Origin: Parapristionchus giblindavisi
Taxonomy: Eukaryota > Nematoda > Chromadorea > Rhabditida > Diplogasteridae
Assembly: GCA_943737045.1 (NCBI GenBank)
Contig: CALSFV010000294.1
Location: forward strand, 409,554-473,553
Reading direction: 5' to 3'
Length of the DNA stretch: 64,000 nucleotides
Part shown: one piece after another, positions 1-11,584 of the stretch
Layout of the letters: each line of letters opens with the position of its first letter
Position numbering within the stretch: the stretch's first letter is position 1
Translations under genes and position numbers: made by a program
Notes under the pieces: generated by a model
Database searches by the model: none
Seen by the model: the letters and a program-made list of their open reading frames with translations, nothing else
Told to the model about the DNA's origin: nothing

Positions 1-152
1 CGTCTTCCATTTGAACCATTTGATTCATTTGATAGTGTTGAAATATTCTATTCTAAATATTTCTTTATTAGTAGTGCATGCGTTTGTTCAAAGAAAAATA
101 CGATCCACAGACATTTGAATAAAAACATAAACTATAAAAATCCAATTGGGAC

Positions 153-1021
153 ATGAGAAGCAAACGTATGTTTATACAAAAACATGCCGAGCCTTCTTAT
201 CATGTCCCAGAGACCGGTGTTTATTGTGGACGGGAAATTGCGTCAGAAATATGCAAATTACTCGACGGTCCAGACGTCCTCAGAAAAAATGGTCCATATG
301 AAAACATCTTCCATTCTGAAGAATTATCAAATGACGTAAGTACGGGACACGAAACATTAGTCGACATTTCTGTAAGAAATTCTCAAATTCGAATATAATC
401 ACCGTTATTCATTCAACGAGAGATACACTAATTATGTAAATAATACCTTTAGTTATCGGAAACAATCCAAATCACTTATGCTCTACTTCCTGTCTGTGTT
501 TTCGCTACAATTCTTAAAAGTCTTTCACTAATATCGATTTGGATGTTCCTTGAGGATCCCCTAGTAATGAACTACGCATTGGCCACTCTCTACTACTACG
601 CGGTGAGTTACTATCATACCAATTGTCAGTTTCACTCACTCAATAAAGGGGTACTTACATTGATGATGGCATACGGTCATATATGGACTTACTCTGTGTT
701 TATAACCAATCGTTAAATTTTTCTATAATTCTCTAACGATAAAGAGAATAAAAGTGTCAAAATCTATCAATCTGTATAGATATGTATTATATATTATTAT
801 ACTTTTTTAAATCAGAAATACTCAAGGTGAATACGGCCAACGCGTTTATTGGAGTAACATTACTGATCTATAGACACCGACTACTGTTGAGAAAATTCAA
901 AGTAAGCAACCACACTATTCTGGTTCAAGCTATTTTTCATTGAAATGCGGACAAGTGATAGCCCTTCTTTCATTTCTCATATTTTTTTTCAAAGAAGTTC
1001 CGCCCATTATACATACTGTAG
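153..1021 (+). CDS. small multi-pass membrane protein, unknown family
   Basis: Four exons close in phase: 153-335, 453-602, 827-901 and 995-1021, giving 144 aa ending at TAG 1019-1021. The first exon is soluble and starts at ATG 153, though an upstream exon cannot be excluded because the window begins just before it. Exons 2 and 3 encode two or three hydrophobic stretches (around ITYALLPVCVFATIL and NAFIGVTLLIY) followed by a basic tail RHRLLLRKFK. This resembles the C-terminal end of nematode serpentine receptors, but no diagnostic motif was recognised. Donors are good GTAAGT/GTGAGT types. The exon 3 acceptor (CTCAAG) was chosen because the nearer TCAG at 815 gives a stop. Function unknown. 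Confidence 0.5.
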
Positions 1022-2770
1022 AGAGTACACACCTATTCCGTCGTTATGGTTATCAAAGTGAAAATAGTGCATACAGTGTCATGGTGGAACAGAGTTAATC
1101 TGATACTCTCCATGTTCTCTAGACAAAGACAACGAGAATGATGGAGATGATATTGTATTCATTTGAGAAACAATCAAAGACAGAGAAAGATGCCTTTAAA
1201 CATTGAAAAGAGAACACATTTAGGGTATATTCGGAATTGCTGAAGTTCGTGGAACCGTTGTTTCTGTTGGGTTGGCATTCGAAACGGTAGAAAGCACAAA
1301 TGTGAGAAGAACTTAATTTGTATTTTTTTAAATACATATTTATAAATATTTCTCTATATTTTTTCTATTTTTTTCAACCGTTTAATTTTTTTGATTTCAG
1401 ACTCATTTTAACATCTTATCGAGAGCTTGGAAGTAAGAGCGAGATTTTAATAGGTATTTAATTATTGTTGAATTGCCTATGATCATCAACGTTGTCTTTT
1501 ATGATATTCGAAGTGTTCCTTTTATAGTGTAAAGATCTCGATGCTATTTATAAACATTTAAAATTAAAGTTAGTTGGCACAATTCATGACTTCAGCTATA
1601 TATCAAACATTGAAAACAATGAAATAGTCTAAACTTCCTCGAATAATAATTATTTTTCGATAAAAGTACTTATTCTCAAGAGTAAACATAGTTTAATCAG
1701 GAAATCATCATTTGTGAGGGAGAATGATAACACCAATAACAATATAATATTTTATCCCTCACATCATCTGAATCAGAGAAATCATAACGCGTTTTTTTAC
1801 ATCGTGTCCTTTGAATATTTAATACAAATAACTAAGAATGTTCTCAAGGTACATTCATATTCCTCATTCCTCATATTCGTTCTATCCAAATAAACATAAT
1901 TTCAAATATAGTAGTTAGCAGTTTTTTTCATTCATAAAATCCAATATTACTTTACCAAACAAATAAATAAAAAATACATTTTCGTTTCTCATATTCGTTC
2001 AAGCCGTACAATAAAGATATAAAAAATCAAAGTAAGTTTTCGAGAAGACGGCGTATACAGTAACTCTACAGTCTACAGTAATCTCATTTACAGTATCCTT
2101 GATCCCTTTCAAATATCAAATCGGTTATCATTATATCTTACGATTCTATTATTGATACATGTCCCTTTATTGGCTACTTTTTTTCCTATTTTCCAAGTTG
2201 CTAGTTAGTCTTCCTTTTTTTCCTAGTTTTTATCACTTCCTTTCCATTCATGTTGTCATACCTATCGTCTGCTTATAATTAATTATTTGAAATTATTATT
2301 CATTGTATATCTAAATTTTGAAGCTACCGTAATCTCTTCTTTTTTGATATCCATTTCTATGAATACTTTCCTCTTGCTCCTCTTCCAATTCAAAAAAATA
2401 ACATCACTTCTGTTAATGCCTCGCTTTTTTGTTCTCTTCTATAATATATTTTTTTTGCTCCGTCAATCCGAAAATCTCCAAACGTTATAGAATAATTGTA
2501 ATACTCTTTTTTACTCGAAATTATGATGATTAGAAGTAGATTGGTAATTTAATTTTATGCCTAAGGCTATATTCCAAACTTGTAATACTGTATACCTTAC
2601 TCACTAATCCACCAATTTTTTTTTTGATTATGTATGGATTTTACAATTATGTCATTCAATATTTTGATGTATTTACTTGTTAAAAAGATAAAATTGAGAA
2701 AAAAAAGGAGATTTGTGAATGCACCCAAAGTCATACATTGTCATACATACTACAGTCAAGTCTGCCATAC
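1022..2770. other. AT-rich intergenic DNA, no gene recognised
   Basis: Only short ORFs without splice context occur here. Several CTACAGTA-type octamers lie at about 2050-2095. I see no RNA gene or transposon ends before 2773. Confidence 0.5.
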
Positions 2771-2774
2771 TATA

Positions 2775-3318
2775 CAGTACAGCCCGATCTCCTTTTGTAC
2801 ACGAGTAACACTGCGGCGCGCAGAGGCGCTCATTTGCGCTCATCATTTATTTCTGCGGGTACTGAATACTTTCCGATTCTCAAAGTCTTAATCATGAGTT
2901 TCCGTTATGAAAAGTTGTTTTAATGACTAAAAAAACTGAAACAAAATTTCTATTAAGGAGAAAAAACAATTAAAAGGCAAATCACACTAGTCTCAAAATG
3001 ATGGGTACTGTAAATTTCGAAAAATGTCTTACGGCGATAGTGCGATCGATTCGTGATATTACAGTATACCTTTCCAGTAAATAATTACCCATCGTTTTCG
3101 GACCAGTGTGATTTGTCTTTTAATTGCTTTTTCTCATTAATAGAAATTTTGTTTCAGTTTCTTTAGTCATTAAAACAACTTTTCATAACGGAAGCTCATG
3201 ATTAAGACTTTGAGAATCGAAAAGCATTCAGTACCCGCAGAAATAAATGATGAGCGCAAATGAGCGCCTCTGCGCGCCGCAGTGTTACTCGTGTACAAAA
3301 GGAGATCGGGCTGTACTG
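2775..3318. mobile_element. palindromic MITE, TA-flanked, CAGTACAGCCC ends
   Basis: The two halves are near-perfect inverted copies about 250 bp long. The left end reads CAGTACAGCCCGATCTCC and the right end is its reverse complement. Both sides are flanked by TA (2773-2774 and 3319-3320), the target duplication expected of Tc1/mariner-type elements. The arms contain a GC-rich block (GCGGCGCGCAGAGG) and no transposase. The ORFs at 2634-2923 and 3260-3508 are readings of the arms, not genes. Confidence 0.85.
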
Positions 3319-3320
3319 TA

Positions 3321-3906
3321 ATACATCCCCTCCCCAAAGGCCCATGAGGCCTTCATTTTATGACCGGAATAAGCAAATTAAACGCATGTTAATTGCCACG
3401 ATCGTTGGCGTATACTTACCTGAAAGATATCACCAAAGAAACAAAAAAAATATTGGTTTACTCCGGATAGTCATTTTCCAAGAATGGTACAAAATCAAGC
3501 CCGACTAATTTTAAATTCCATCGTTTCCTTGAATGTTTAATCCGAAAAAGTGAGCAAATTACCATTCGGTCGGGTTGGATTTTGTACCATTTTTGAAAAA
3601 AACGTAATTTATTAAATTCCAACAAAAAAATCGACGGGATAGAGGGGATATTAGGTCAGACATGAAACGATAATGGTACGATATTTGAAATATTTATTTA
3701 CAATTTGCATAAATTAGTGTACATGTTGAAGAATATGACATGATCAAGTGTAAAGCATTAGAATTCCTGAGAGGTTCAGGCAAACAATTTCATTTCACAG
3801 GCAATTATACTGTAGTAAAATAGAATGCACTTCCTGTAAAGATCGCAATTTTATAAAATGATAGAAGAAAAACAAAAAAATAATTATTCGCAAGTTCTTA
3901 CATGCA
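3321..3906. other. intergenic, no gene recognised
   Basis: This stretch separates the palindromic element from the 3' end of the minus-strand secreted gene. Only short spurious ORFs are present. Confidence 0.4.
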
Positions 3907-4209
3907 TTATATTGTCCTCATTAATCTCAACGGAATAGTAGCAATCTGGTAGTCGTTTCTTTTAACTTCTTCAATTACATTCTTTATATAAGGAAAACAA
4001 CAATGATGATCTGAAGAAAAATACTTAATGGTTTTGAAATATTCAGAGAAATCAAAGAAATCGTGGTTACATGAATTTGTATGTTTACCTTCCGTTTCGA
4101 ACTTGTGATTCCATAGGGAATTATCCTCGTCGGAATTGAATTTAGCATCGTAGAGAATCGATAATGAAACTGATACGAGAAGGAAGAGTAGAAGAAAGGA
4201 ACGGGTCAT
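3907..4209 (-). CDS. short secreted SXP/RAL-2-like paralogue, truncated
   Basis: Two exons (4209-4089 and 4010-3907) join in phase to about 74 aa. The product starts with a signal peptide (MTRSFLLLFLLVSVSLSILY) followed by NSLWNHKFETE, which matches the plus-strand neighbour's mature N-terminus (KVWKHKFGPRG). The second exon, after a 78-bp intron with TTCTTCAG acceptor, encodes HHCCFPYIKNVIEEVK, which aligns with the start of the SXP domain of the neighbour (PPFLRNVTWEAR). It then stops, so most of the domain is missing. Without splicing the frame also stays open, giving a 113-aa alternative from an upstream ATG at 4248. It lies head-to-head with the full-length gene, suggesting an inverted duplication followed by loss of the 3' part. 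It may be a decayed copy. Confidence 0.55.
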   Translation of the reverse strand: MTRSFLLLFLLVSVSLSILYDAKFNSDEDNSLWNHKFETEGKHTNSCNHDFFDFSEYFKTIKYFSSDHHCCFPYIKNVIEEVKRNDYQIATIPLRLMRTI

Positions 4210-4990
4210 ATTCGATAGTAGATGTGAACTGATTAGAAATGAATACAATGATTCATCTCGTTGTATCTTATATCTCTTGACGCGTCACGCGTGATGTGAA
4301 ATATGTGCGCGTGACAGACAATCTTACTCCGTTCGCTCAATATGAGCTTACTTTGACGTATCTATGATCGTTATTCGGTTTCCATTCGTACTGACTAAAT
4401 TGTTTACGGAACTAAATGGGGTACATGTATTTAGAATTTTTCTTCAATATGCTCAATTGTTTTTATCAAATGAAATCACTATCCCTTGAATGCTATCGTC
4501 AATGAAAAAATGTAATCTCTCTCGTGTATCTATCGAAATGAAAACCAAACAGTTCCAGTCTTCCATTGTGAGTGGGATCCCTTATTCATCTTATATTTAT
4601 TATCTCACTTGTCATATAGAAAACAATGTGATTTCATTGTGGTTCTTCCGGTTTGATAAACATCAAGAGCACAATGAACGGATATTGATTAGTTGATGAC
4701 TCAATGACCATATCTCAGTTAGGCAAACAAAAAGTGGACTTTCCTTCACTTTGTCTTTGAATGTGTTCACTTCTTCTTCTATCGTCTTAAGAGAACACTA
4801 ACAACTGTAAGTATTCTTGTAAATATTCTTCAGATCACACACAGATAATGGTCAGTATTCATTGAACGTCTCCATCTATCTCCATACTCCTCCCCAATCT
4901 CTCAATTACATACACTCTCTCGTCTAGTATCACTAAACAAAAAGATGAACGTCAAGTGAACGACTATATAAGTGAGATGGAATGAAGGAT

Positions 4991-5057
4991 TACAGAACTG
5001 GACTGTTCTTGGTTAGTATATTATATATATACTAACCAAGAACAGTCCAGTTCTGTA
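4991..5057. repeat. 67-bp perfect hairpin upstream of the SXP/RAL-2 gene
   Basis: Two 30-bp arms are exact reverse complements separated by a 7-base AT loop. The ends read TACAGAACTGG and CCAGTTCTGTA, so the hairpin is TA-bounded with CAG/CTG ends, like a miniature Tc1-type remnant. It lies between a TATA-like box (TATATAAG at about 4964) and the ATG at 5141, so it is probably transcribed in the leader or outron. Confidence 0.9.
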
Positions 5058-5140
5058 TAGTTTAGTGTAATCGTTTATGTTCTTCTATTCTTTCTTCTAT
5101 AGATCAATCAATTCCCCCATACTATCTCTACCTATTATAG

Positions 5141-6166
5141 ATGCTGCGCAACATCATACTCATTTCTATTCTACTCACAGTAACACTCGCAATTCTTTCC
5201 ATCGATAAAGATGTTGATATTTCTAATGAAGAAAATTCACTAGAAGAAAGTAAAGTATGGAAGCATAAGTTCGGACCCAGAGGTAGGGTTAATGGTATTG
5301 AACAAGATATTCATAATATAATACTATAGTTATCATGTATTTTCCACAATTATAGATTATTTTTGCACATCATAAATCATATTATAATTAATATTATCAT
5401 AATAGTATTATTATTAGTTCCGATTACAGGTCGACATCCCCATCATCATCGCCATCATCATAGACATCATGGACCTCCTTTCCTTAGGAACGTCACTTGG
5501 GAAGCGAGGAGAGAGTTCTATAAGATTGTATTCAACAGAGACTCCACTAAGGCACAAATAAAAGATAATGTTAAACAATGGGCCGAGAAGAATCATATCC
5601 AGGTGATCAACTATAATAACATAATATAATTTCGAGAATTAAATTAATAAATGTTGTTTATAGGATGAAGTAGCTGCTTTCTATGCTAAAATCAAACAAT
5701 TCTTCATCGATCACAACAAGAATGTCACTGCAGCTATTGGACAACTTGAGAAGGCTCATTCGGATGTAAGTATTTGAACTATATGTGTGATTAGTTTTAT
5801 GACTTATTTCAATCATTAATCAGGAAAAAATATAGTGCTTCGTCTTCATAATAACTATTCATCATTTAGGTCGTCACAATCTTCAAGGATCAATCACTTA
5901 CTCATCATCAAACTTTCGAAAAGATTCATGAATTACTCAAGGGATATTCACCAGAACTTCGTTCACTTCTATTCGCTACTCGACCTCGATTCCATGGTAG
6001 ACATCATGGAGGTCATAGATATGGACCTATGGATAGAATCGATGGAAAAGATGGATTCAAAGGATTTGGACCTCAGATTCCATCTAATACTGTAGATGAA
6101 GTAGATGGGATTGAATCGAATGATATAACAGATGAAATGAGTCAACCAATGGAGTTCGTTATGTAA
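5141..6166 (+). CDS. secreted SXP/RAL-2 family protein (DUF148)
   Basis: Four exons (5141-5282, 5430-5602, 5664-5765, 5870-6166) close in phase to 237 aa. The N-terminus is a signal peptide (MLRNIILISILLTVTLAILS). A histidine-rich linker (HPHHHRHHHRHH) follows, then the SXP/RAL-2 helical domain from about residue 70 to 155 (FLRNVTWEARREFYKI, AFYAKIKQFFIDHNKNVTAA, FKDQSLTHHQTFEKIHELL). The tail is rich in Gly, His and Asp. Family members are secreted nematode proteins, some reported to bind calcium or magnesium and many antigenic. The exact role is unknown. The His run may bind metal (inference). ATG 5141 is the first codon of the signal peptide. Confidence 0.85.
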
Positions 6167-6772
6167 ATATACCCATTTAACTATCGATATATCATACGGT
6201 TATTATGTACATACTTGTTTTTCACTATAACTAATAAATATTCCATATCTTATCTAATCATTGTTGAAAACGAATGCAGAATGGGTGGAAGGATTGCACA
6301 TTCATACACACAAAATGTGAATTGATAAATAGTATTTCCGATTCTGAGATTAAAACTGGTTTAGGATCTTCATCGAGTAATCTAATCTGATCAATTCCAT
6401 GATGTCATTCATCTAATTCATATTTAAGGTCATTTATGTTGAGATCGACAGTACTTACTATCTGTTAGGGTAGTTTCTAGGTTTCACTTCCATGAAATTA
6501 ATTACCGTAATGAATTACTTTTATTTGTATCATGGCGATTGAATTCTACGTATTACAAATTAGTAGCAAATACCATGCTATTTACGAAGTATTTTTACTT
6601 TTTTTTTCATGAAAATGGATGTTGATTAAAAAAATAAAACTTAATCAGCAACAGATGTTAATTATATTGTGTCATTCCACTACTGTCAACATTTTATTAT
6701 ACATGTTTGCGAATCTATGGGAAAAATAAAAATGACCATAATTTTCGTTTTAATCAAAGTTTTTTCCCAAAC
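6167..6772. other. intergenic between SXP gene and mariner
   Basis: AATAAA-like signals follow the SXP stop (AATAAATA at about 6233). No gene is recognised. The stretch ends at the TA target of the mariner copy. Confidence 0.4.
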
Positions 6773-6774
6773 TA

Positions 6775-7740
6775 TTAGGTTGAGTCATCCCAAAATTGGT
6801 TTCAAACGCTTCGAAGAAGGGAGTACGGCGTCAAAGGTCCTGACGGCCACCGAACTGGACTTGGACGTGCTGCAGCATCACATCCAAGCGGACCCCTATG
6901 CTACCACCCGTGATATGGCGACGAGTCTTGGGGTAAGTCAACCCACCATCGTTGGTTGCCTACAGGATCTTGGCAAGGTCCAGAATTTGGGTCGATGCCC
7001 CCACCAACAGTCGGACAAGCAGAAGGAAGACTGTGCGGACCAGTGTCTGATTCTAATTTCGTACGTTCGTACAACGGCTTGGATCAACGGGATCATGGCT
7101 GGAGATGAAAAGTGGATCCCTTACGACAACGTGGTCCTCCGGGTTTAGTGGGTCGATCGAGTTGAGCAGCCCAATTCCATAGCCAAATTCGAACTTCACC
7201 AGAAGAAGATCATACTGTCTGTGTGGTGGGTCAGAGGCGGTGTGGTTTATTGGGAACTGTTCCCTCAGGGGTCGACTATTACGGCCACGGTATACTCTCG
7301 CAAACTACCGACCCTGAGGTCTAAGGTCCCCTCCGTTCCCTGGCTGCGCGACGGGATTCACTTCGGGCACGACAACGCCCGACCCCATGTGGCAAGGACA
7401 ACCAAAAAGATCCTGTTGGACTTTGACTGGCGCGTTGTCCCCCATCCACCGTACTCGCCCGACTTGGCTCCTAGCGATTGCTGCTTGTTTTCCGATATGC
7501 AGCGCACTCTCGGAGGAGTACACTTCAATAATCAGCGGGAGGTCGAAATCTGGCTGACCAACTACTTTGCCTCCTAGCAGCCCCCTTCTGGGAGCACAAT
7601 ATCCACAAGCTACCCGAACTTTGGAGGAAGTGTGTCGACGCAGATGACGCTTACTTTGATTGATTTGCTTTTGCCGAAATAAAGTTATTTAAATTTATTT
7701 AAAGGGCCAAAAATGCGACAGGACTTATGACTCAACCTAA
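6775..7740 (+). mobile_element. internally deleted mariner element, 966 bp
   Basis: Terminal inverted repeats TTAGGTTGAGTCAT (6775) and ATGACTCAACCTAA (ending 7740) are flanked by TA on both sides (6773-6774, 7741-7742), so both insertion boundaries are intact. At 966 bp it is shorter than the usual 1.3 kb. The coding part begins almost directly after the left repeat, so the left untranslated region and start codon region are missing. Its GC content is well above the surrounding DNA, suggesting a fairly recent arrival. Confidence 0.9.
6789..7577 (+). pseudogene. mariner transposase, DD34D, truncated with one stop
   Basis: One frame carries a helix-turn-helix region (FKRFEEGSTASKVLTATE, TTRDMATSLGVSQPTIVG) and then the catalytic core. 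The first Asp lies in AGDEKWIPYDN and the second in HDNARPHVA. The third is in PPYSPDLAPSD, exactly 34 residues after the second, which defines DD34D mariner. A TAG at 7146-7148 interrupts the frame, replacing part of the usual Lys-Gln-Trp segment. The frame then resumes unchanged to 7577. The linker between HTH and catalytic domain is shortened and no in-element ATG precedes the first domain. The copy is therefore probably inactive. Confidence 0.85.
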
Positions 7741-7742
7741 TA

Positions 7743-8942
7743 AATTTTGTTATTTTTTAAAAGTGTCCAGACCGTACAAATCAGATTATCATTTGATATC
7801 TCATGAATATTTTATTCGCTTAAAAACATATTTTTGAGCGCGGACGACGTGATATCAAGTACTTTGTTTGGTGCTCACCCCAGAACAAAAATTAAAATGT
7901 TGATAAAAAGAAATTCATAGACTAATCAAACTGGATGAATGCATTGTAGCTTTTGAAACACTCTTTTTATTTGGTGTTACATTTTCAAAACGTGCGCACG
8001 CCGTAACCCCCCGCCGTAACGCCTTCGTAACGTCTCCTAACACCGCAGTACTAATACTTTCTCAACTCGAGAAACAAAGTAGAAATGAAAATGTGAACTA
8101 TTAAAAATGGAGTGTTCGTCTACAGTTCAGTCCCCAAAATTAAAATCTATTGATTGTCTAACCACATATCAGATCTTATTTATATGTACATCAACTGTAT
8201 TGAAGAGCCAGAAGCTTGAAAATGAAGAAAGTTATGTTGTTTGAAAATATAGCGGTACTTTACTGTATTGTCTACTGTCAGTACAATGGCTCACCCTAAA
8301 ATTCAAGAACGGCTAGTTGTCATGTGTTGATTGAAGGCCAAACATTCAAACATCGTTAATAACTTAATGATTCGAGTGACAAAATGTGTAAGGAGGTGAA
8401 TCAGTTTTACGTATGATGATCGGGTCAAATTTCATTCATCGGATATTGAACTCTGGGCCTAAAATTAAGGTTCGGGTTCTCGAGTTTGGTACAAAATTTG
8501 ATAAAATTATAGACTAAATCCTGATCAAAAGTAAAGCCTTAACCAAGCTTTAAGTTTGGTATAAATCAGGTTTATAAAAAGTTGATCAAAAGAGATTTGG
8601 CCTGAGATTTGAGTAACCTAAGCTAAACTAATTAAGTTTAAAATAAAGTGAGTTTAGTCAAAGTTCAGTCAAATTTACAAGATCAATCTCAAACCTGATT
8701 TTTAACTAAACTCAAAGTAGAATTTTGACGGCCCCAAAATGAAGAGAATATTATAATGAAAACTAATATTGTCAATGTTAAAATGTTCATTATGTGCTCA
8801 TTTCTACGAGAAATAGTTAATGTCTTCCACTATTTTGTACACAAAATACTATTCATTTTGACCGGTTATTTATTATTGTCATTATGAAAATCTCTTCAAA
8901 CATCCAATGATACAAGTGTTAAAATTAATAATATAATATTTG
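7743..8942. other. intergenic, no gene recognised
   Basis: No spliced gene or transposon ends were found. A stretch at about 8450-8720 repeats loose variants of AAACCTGATTT/AAGTTTGGTATAA, probably old degenerate repeat. Confidence 0.4.
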
Positions 8943-9251
8943 TCATTGGTGTATCACCTCCGTAACGTATTCTTTCACAGTTTTTGGATGATGAGGTTGA
9001 ATATGAAGATGATATTTGACTCGAATCTGAATATGATTTAAGTAAAAGACACAGGTGACTATCGCTCACACTTTCCATATCTATAATGATCTTTCGTTCT
9101 TGACGTAAACGTCGATATCTCAATGTGATGAAGAATCCGATGGTGGTCAGGAAAATACTAACCAATATAAAGAAAAGAACTGAAAAGGTTAAAAATTACG
9201 AAGCGAAATTTTATGAATAAGCAAACCTATTTGCAAAATTTTCCCAAACAT
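8943..9251 (-). CDS. tiny single-pass membrane protein, family member A
   Basis: Three exons (9251-9227, 9179-9070, 9026-8943) close in phase to 72 aa. Exon 1 is 25 nt (8 codons plus one base), identical in length and phase to exon 1 of the 11.6 kb gene. Exon 2 encodes the single membrane helix (VLFFILVSIFLTTIGFFITL) followed by a basic stop-transfer run (RYRRLRQERK). Exon 3 is a short hydrophilic tail. If the 43-nt last intron (GTGAGC...ATTCAG) is retained, the frame instead runs on to 8896 with a serine-rich tail. No known family was recognised. The shared exon plan with the genes at 11.6 and 14.5 kb argues it is real. Confidence 0.55.
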
Positions 9252-9303
9252 TGATTTTAAGTTTGTTCCAAGACAATTGCCCTAAGAAGAAGTATTGAAA
9301 TAT

Positions 9304-10960
9304 GATACATTATTTGTAGACAGAAAAATTTGCATATCCAATATTACTGAAGGAAGAGAAGACTGCATTTGACAAACCACTGTACACTTTGAAACATTGA
9401 AGCACAAATATTGTAATTTTATATACAGTACCGTGCAAAAGTCTGGCCCCAAAATTTGAATCGCTATAACTTTCTTCGTACTTGACCGATCGGTCCCCGG
9501 TTTGTTTTATTAAATAGTGTAACCATTGGAGAATTTTTGTATGTTATTGATTATTACCTGCGATGATGAAGTGATTTCATCATTCTTGAAATACCGAGGT
9601 GCGATCTTAAAAATAGGTTTATTCTATGGTAGATTTTTTCTATTAGTCCAATTTTTTTATGATTAACGAACAACTATCGGTGAACGTTTTAAGCCATTAA
9701 CCACGTTGATTGCATATCGCTCCGAGGAATTAGCTAATTTCGCCTGGCCCATCAAAATTTCGTAAAAATGTCATAACTCAGTTTGTAGTTGAGCTAGGGG
9801 CCTCAGATTCAACAAGTATTATCGCATGGTCATAGGGCACCACCAAGCCAATTTCTGAAGGATTCCGCTTCTTGAAGAGAAAATTCGAAAAAAATCCCAT
9901 ACCATATTTTGGGCATACGGTATTTCCCAGCCGGTTTTTCTAAAAATCTAAAAATTTTGTATGATGTGCCAAAACATCTACCTAACACATCTACAAAGTC
10001 GCGAGATTACAGGAGTTCAATTACGACTTTGCTCATAAAAATACCATTCACTGTCAAAGTGGAATTTTGCGAGAAAAGAGACAGATAAAAAAGGTGGAAT
10101 GTCCAATAGTGGAACTAAATTGAGGATACTTGTAGGAAATGTACTTATTAGACACTTGGTTCAAAATCCGATCAAAATTGATATGAAATACCGGGTTATT
10201 GACCCGTAATAATTCTCCATAACGAACTAAATTAGGTTAAGTCCACTTTGACTGTCAATGGTATTTTTATGGGCAAAGTCGTAATTGAACTCCTGTAATC
10301 TCGCGACTTTGTAGATGTGTTAGGTAGATTTTTAGGCACATCATACCAAATTTTTAGATTTTTAGAAAAACCGGCTGGGAAATACCGTATGCCCAAAATA
10401 TTGTATAGGATTTTTTTCGAATTTTCTCTTCAAGAAGCGGAATCCTTCTCAAATTGACATGGTGGTGCCCTATGACCATGTGATAATACTTGTTGAATCT
10501 GAGGGCCCTAGCTCAACTACAGACTGAGTTATGACATTTTTACGAAATTTTAATGGGACAGGCGAAATTAGCTAATTCCTCGGAGCGATATGCAAGCAAC
10601 GTGGTTAATGGCTTAAAACGTTCACCGATAGTTGTTCGTTAATCATAAAAAAATTGGATTAATAGAAAAAATCTACTTGAGAATAAACCTATTTTTACGA
10701 TCGCACCTCGGCATTTCAAGAATGATGAAATCATTTCATCATCGTAGGTAAGAATCAATAACATATCAATTTTCTCCAATGGTTACACTATTTAATAAAA
10801 CAAACCGGGGGCCGATCGGTCAAGTACGAAGAAAGTTATAGCGATTCGAATTTTGGGGCCAGACTTTTGCACGGTACTGTACCAAGAGGAATGGGATGCC
10901 TAATGCGAAAATAAAGTGTAATAGACTAACTAAGATAAAGAATAGAATGGGTCTAATCAT
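9304..10960 (-). pseudogene. tiny membrane protein gene split by a palindromic element
   Basis: A minus-strand ORF starts at ATG 10960 and encodes PILFFILVSLLHFIFALGIP, close to the LFFILVS helix of the gene at 9.2 kb. After 26 codons it runs into the TA flank of the 1454-bp palindrome (9426-10879). Beyond the palindrome the same frame continues at 9425, once a single TA is counted, for about 38 more codons (through KITIFVLQCFKVYSG) to a TAA at about 9304-9306. The element may have broken one exon. Alternatively it landed at the start of an intron, because GTATAT follows the helix and a CTTCAG acceptor lies near 9350. Either way it appears to be a fourth family locus. Confidence 0.4.
9426..10879. 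mobile_element. 1.45-kb fold-back element, TA-flanked, CAGTACCGTGC ends
   Basis: Two arms of about 640 bp are near-perfect inverted copies around a centre at about 10150. The ends are CAGTACCGTGCAAAAGTC and its reverse complement, flanked by TA (9424-9425 and 10880-10881). Arm mismatches are scattered single bases. No transposase ORF is visible. The terminal CAGTAC is shared with the palindrome at 2775-3318, so both may be mobilised by the same Tc1-type transposase (inference). Confidence 0.88.
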
Positions 10961-11584
10961 AGCTTGGATAGTGCTTCATTCTTATCAGGTGTAAACATAA
11001 TAGTTTTATGTGATTATCAATTCATATATCGAGATCGCTACACTCTTCTTCATAGATTTAGACCATTATATTAGTATTTCACTGCATTATGTACCGCAAT
11101 CTCATTTCATTTTTAATCTGCATGAATCTGTGAGGATCTGGGGCGATTTCAGTACAAATGAACCCATGAATCTTTCATATTCTCATCTGACGGGTGTGAT
11201 ATGGAAACATTTAGACGTAGACGATTAATCTATTCTTTCGCTTTTATGTTTTCAAGCTGCTTTGAGCTTTGAATTTTTGACGTATCGTCAAACTGAAATA
11301 TATGTAAAGTGAAACAATTATTCAAATATGATCGTTCGCAATATATAATTCTCCTACATTAATTGATATTTATAGTAACTAATATAATTAATATCATATC
11401 AGTTTTGATAATTAAATCGTGATTCCTAAAAATAACTGAGCCTCTTTCCATCAATCTGTTTTCAATGGAGTCATTAAGCTCTCAACATTCTTTGAATATT
11501 TGATCTGTAATTAACACTATAATAGCTCTTAAAGAGATATATAACCTCTCTTTCGAGACTCATTCCAACCTTCGTCCTCGAAGT
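10961..11584. other. intergenic between small membrane-protein genes
   Basis: The region lies between the minus-strand interrupted locus and the plus-strand gene at 11585. The 72-codon ORF at 11010 has no splice or family support. Confidence 0.4.

Noticed and set aside
7305..7523. 72-codon minus ORF
   Set aside because: Shadow of the mariner transposase on the other strand.
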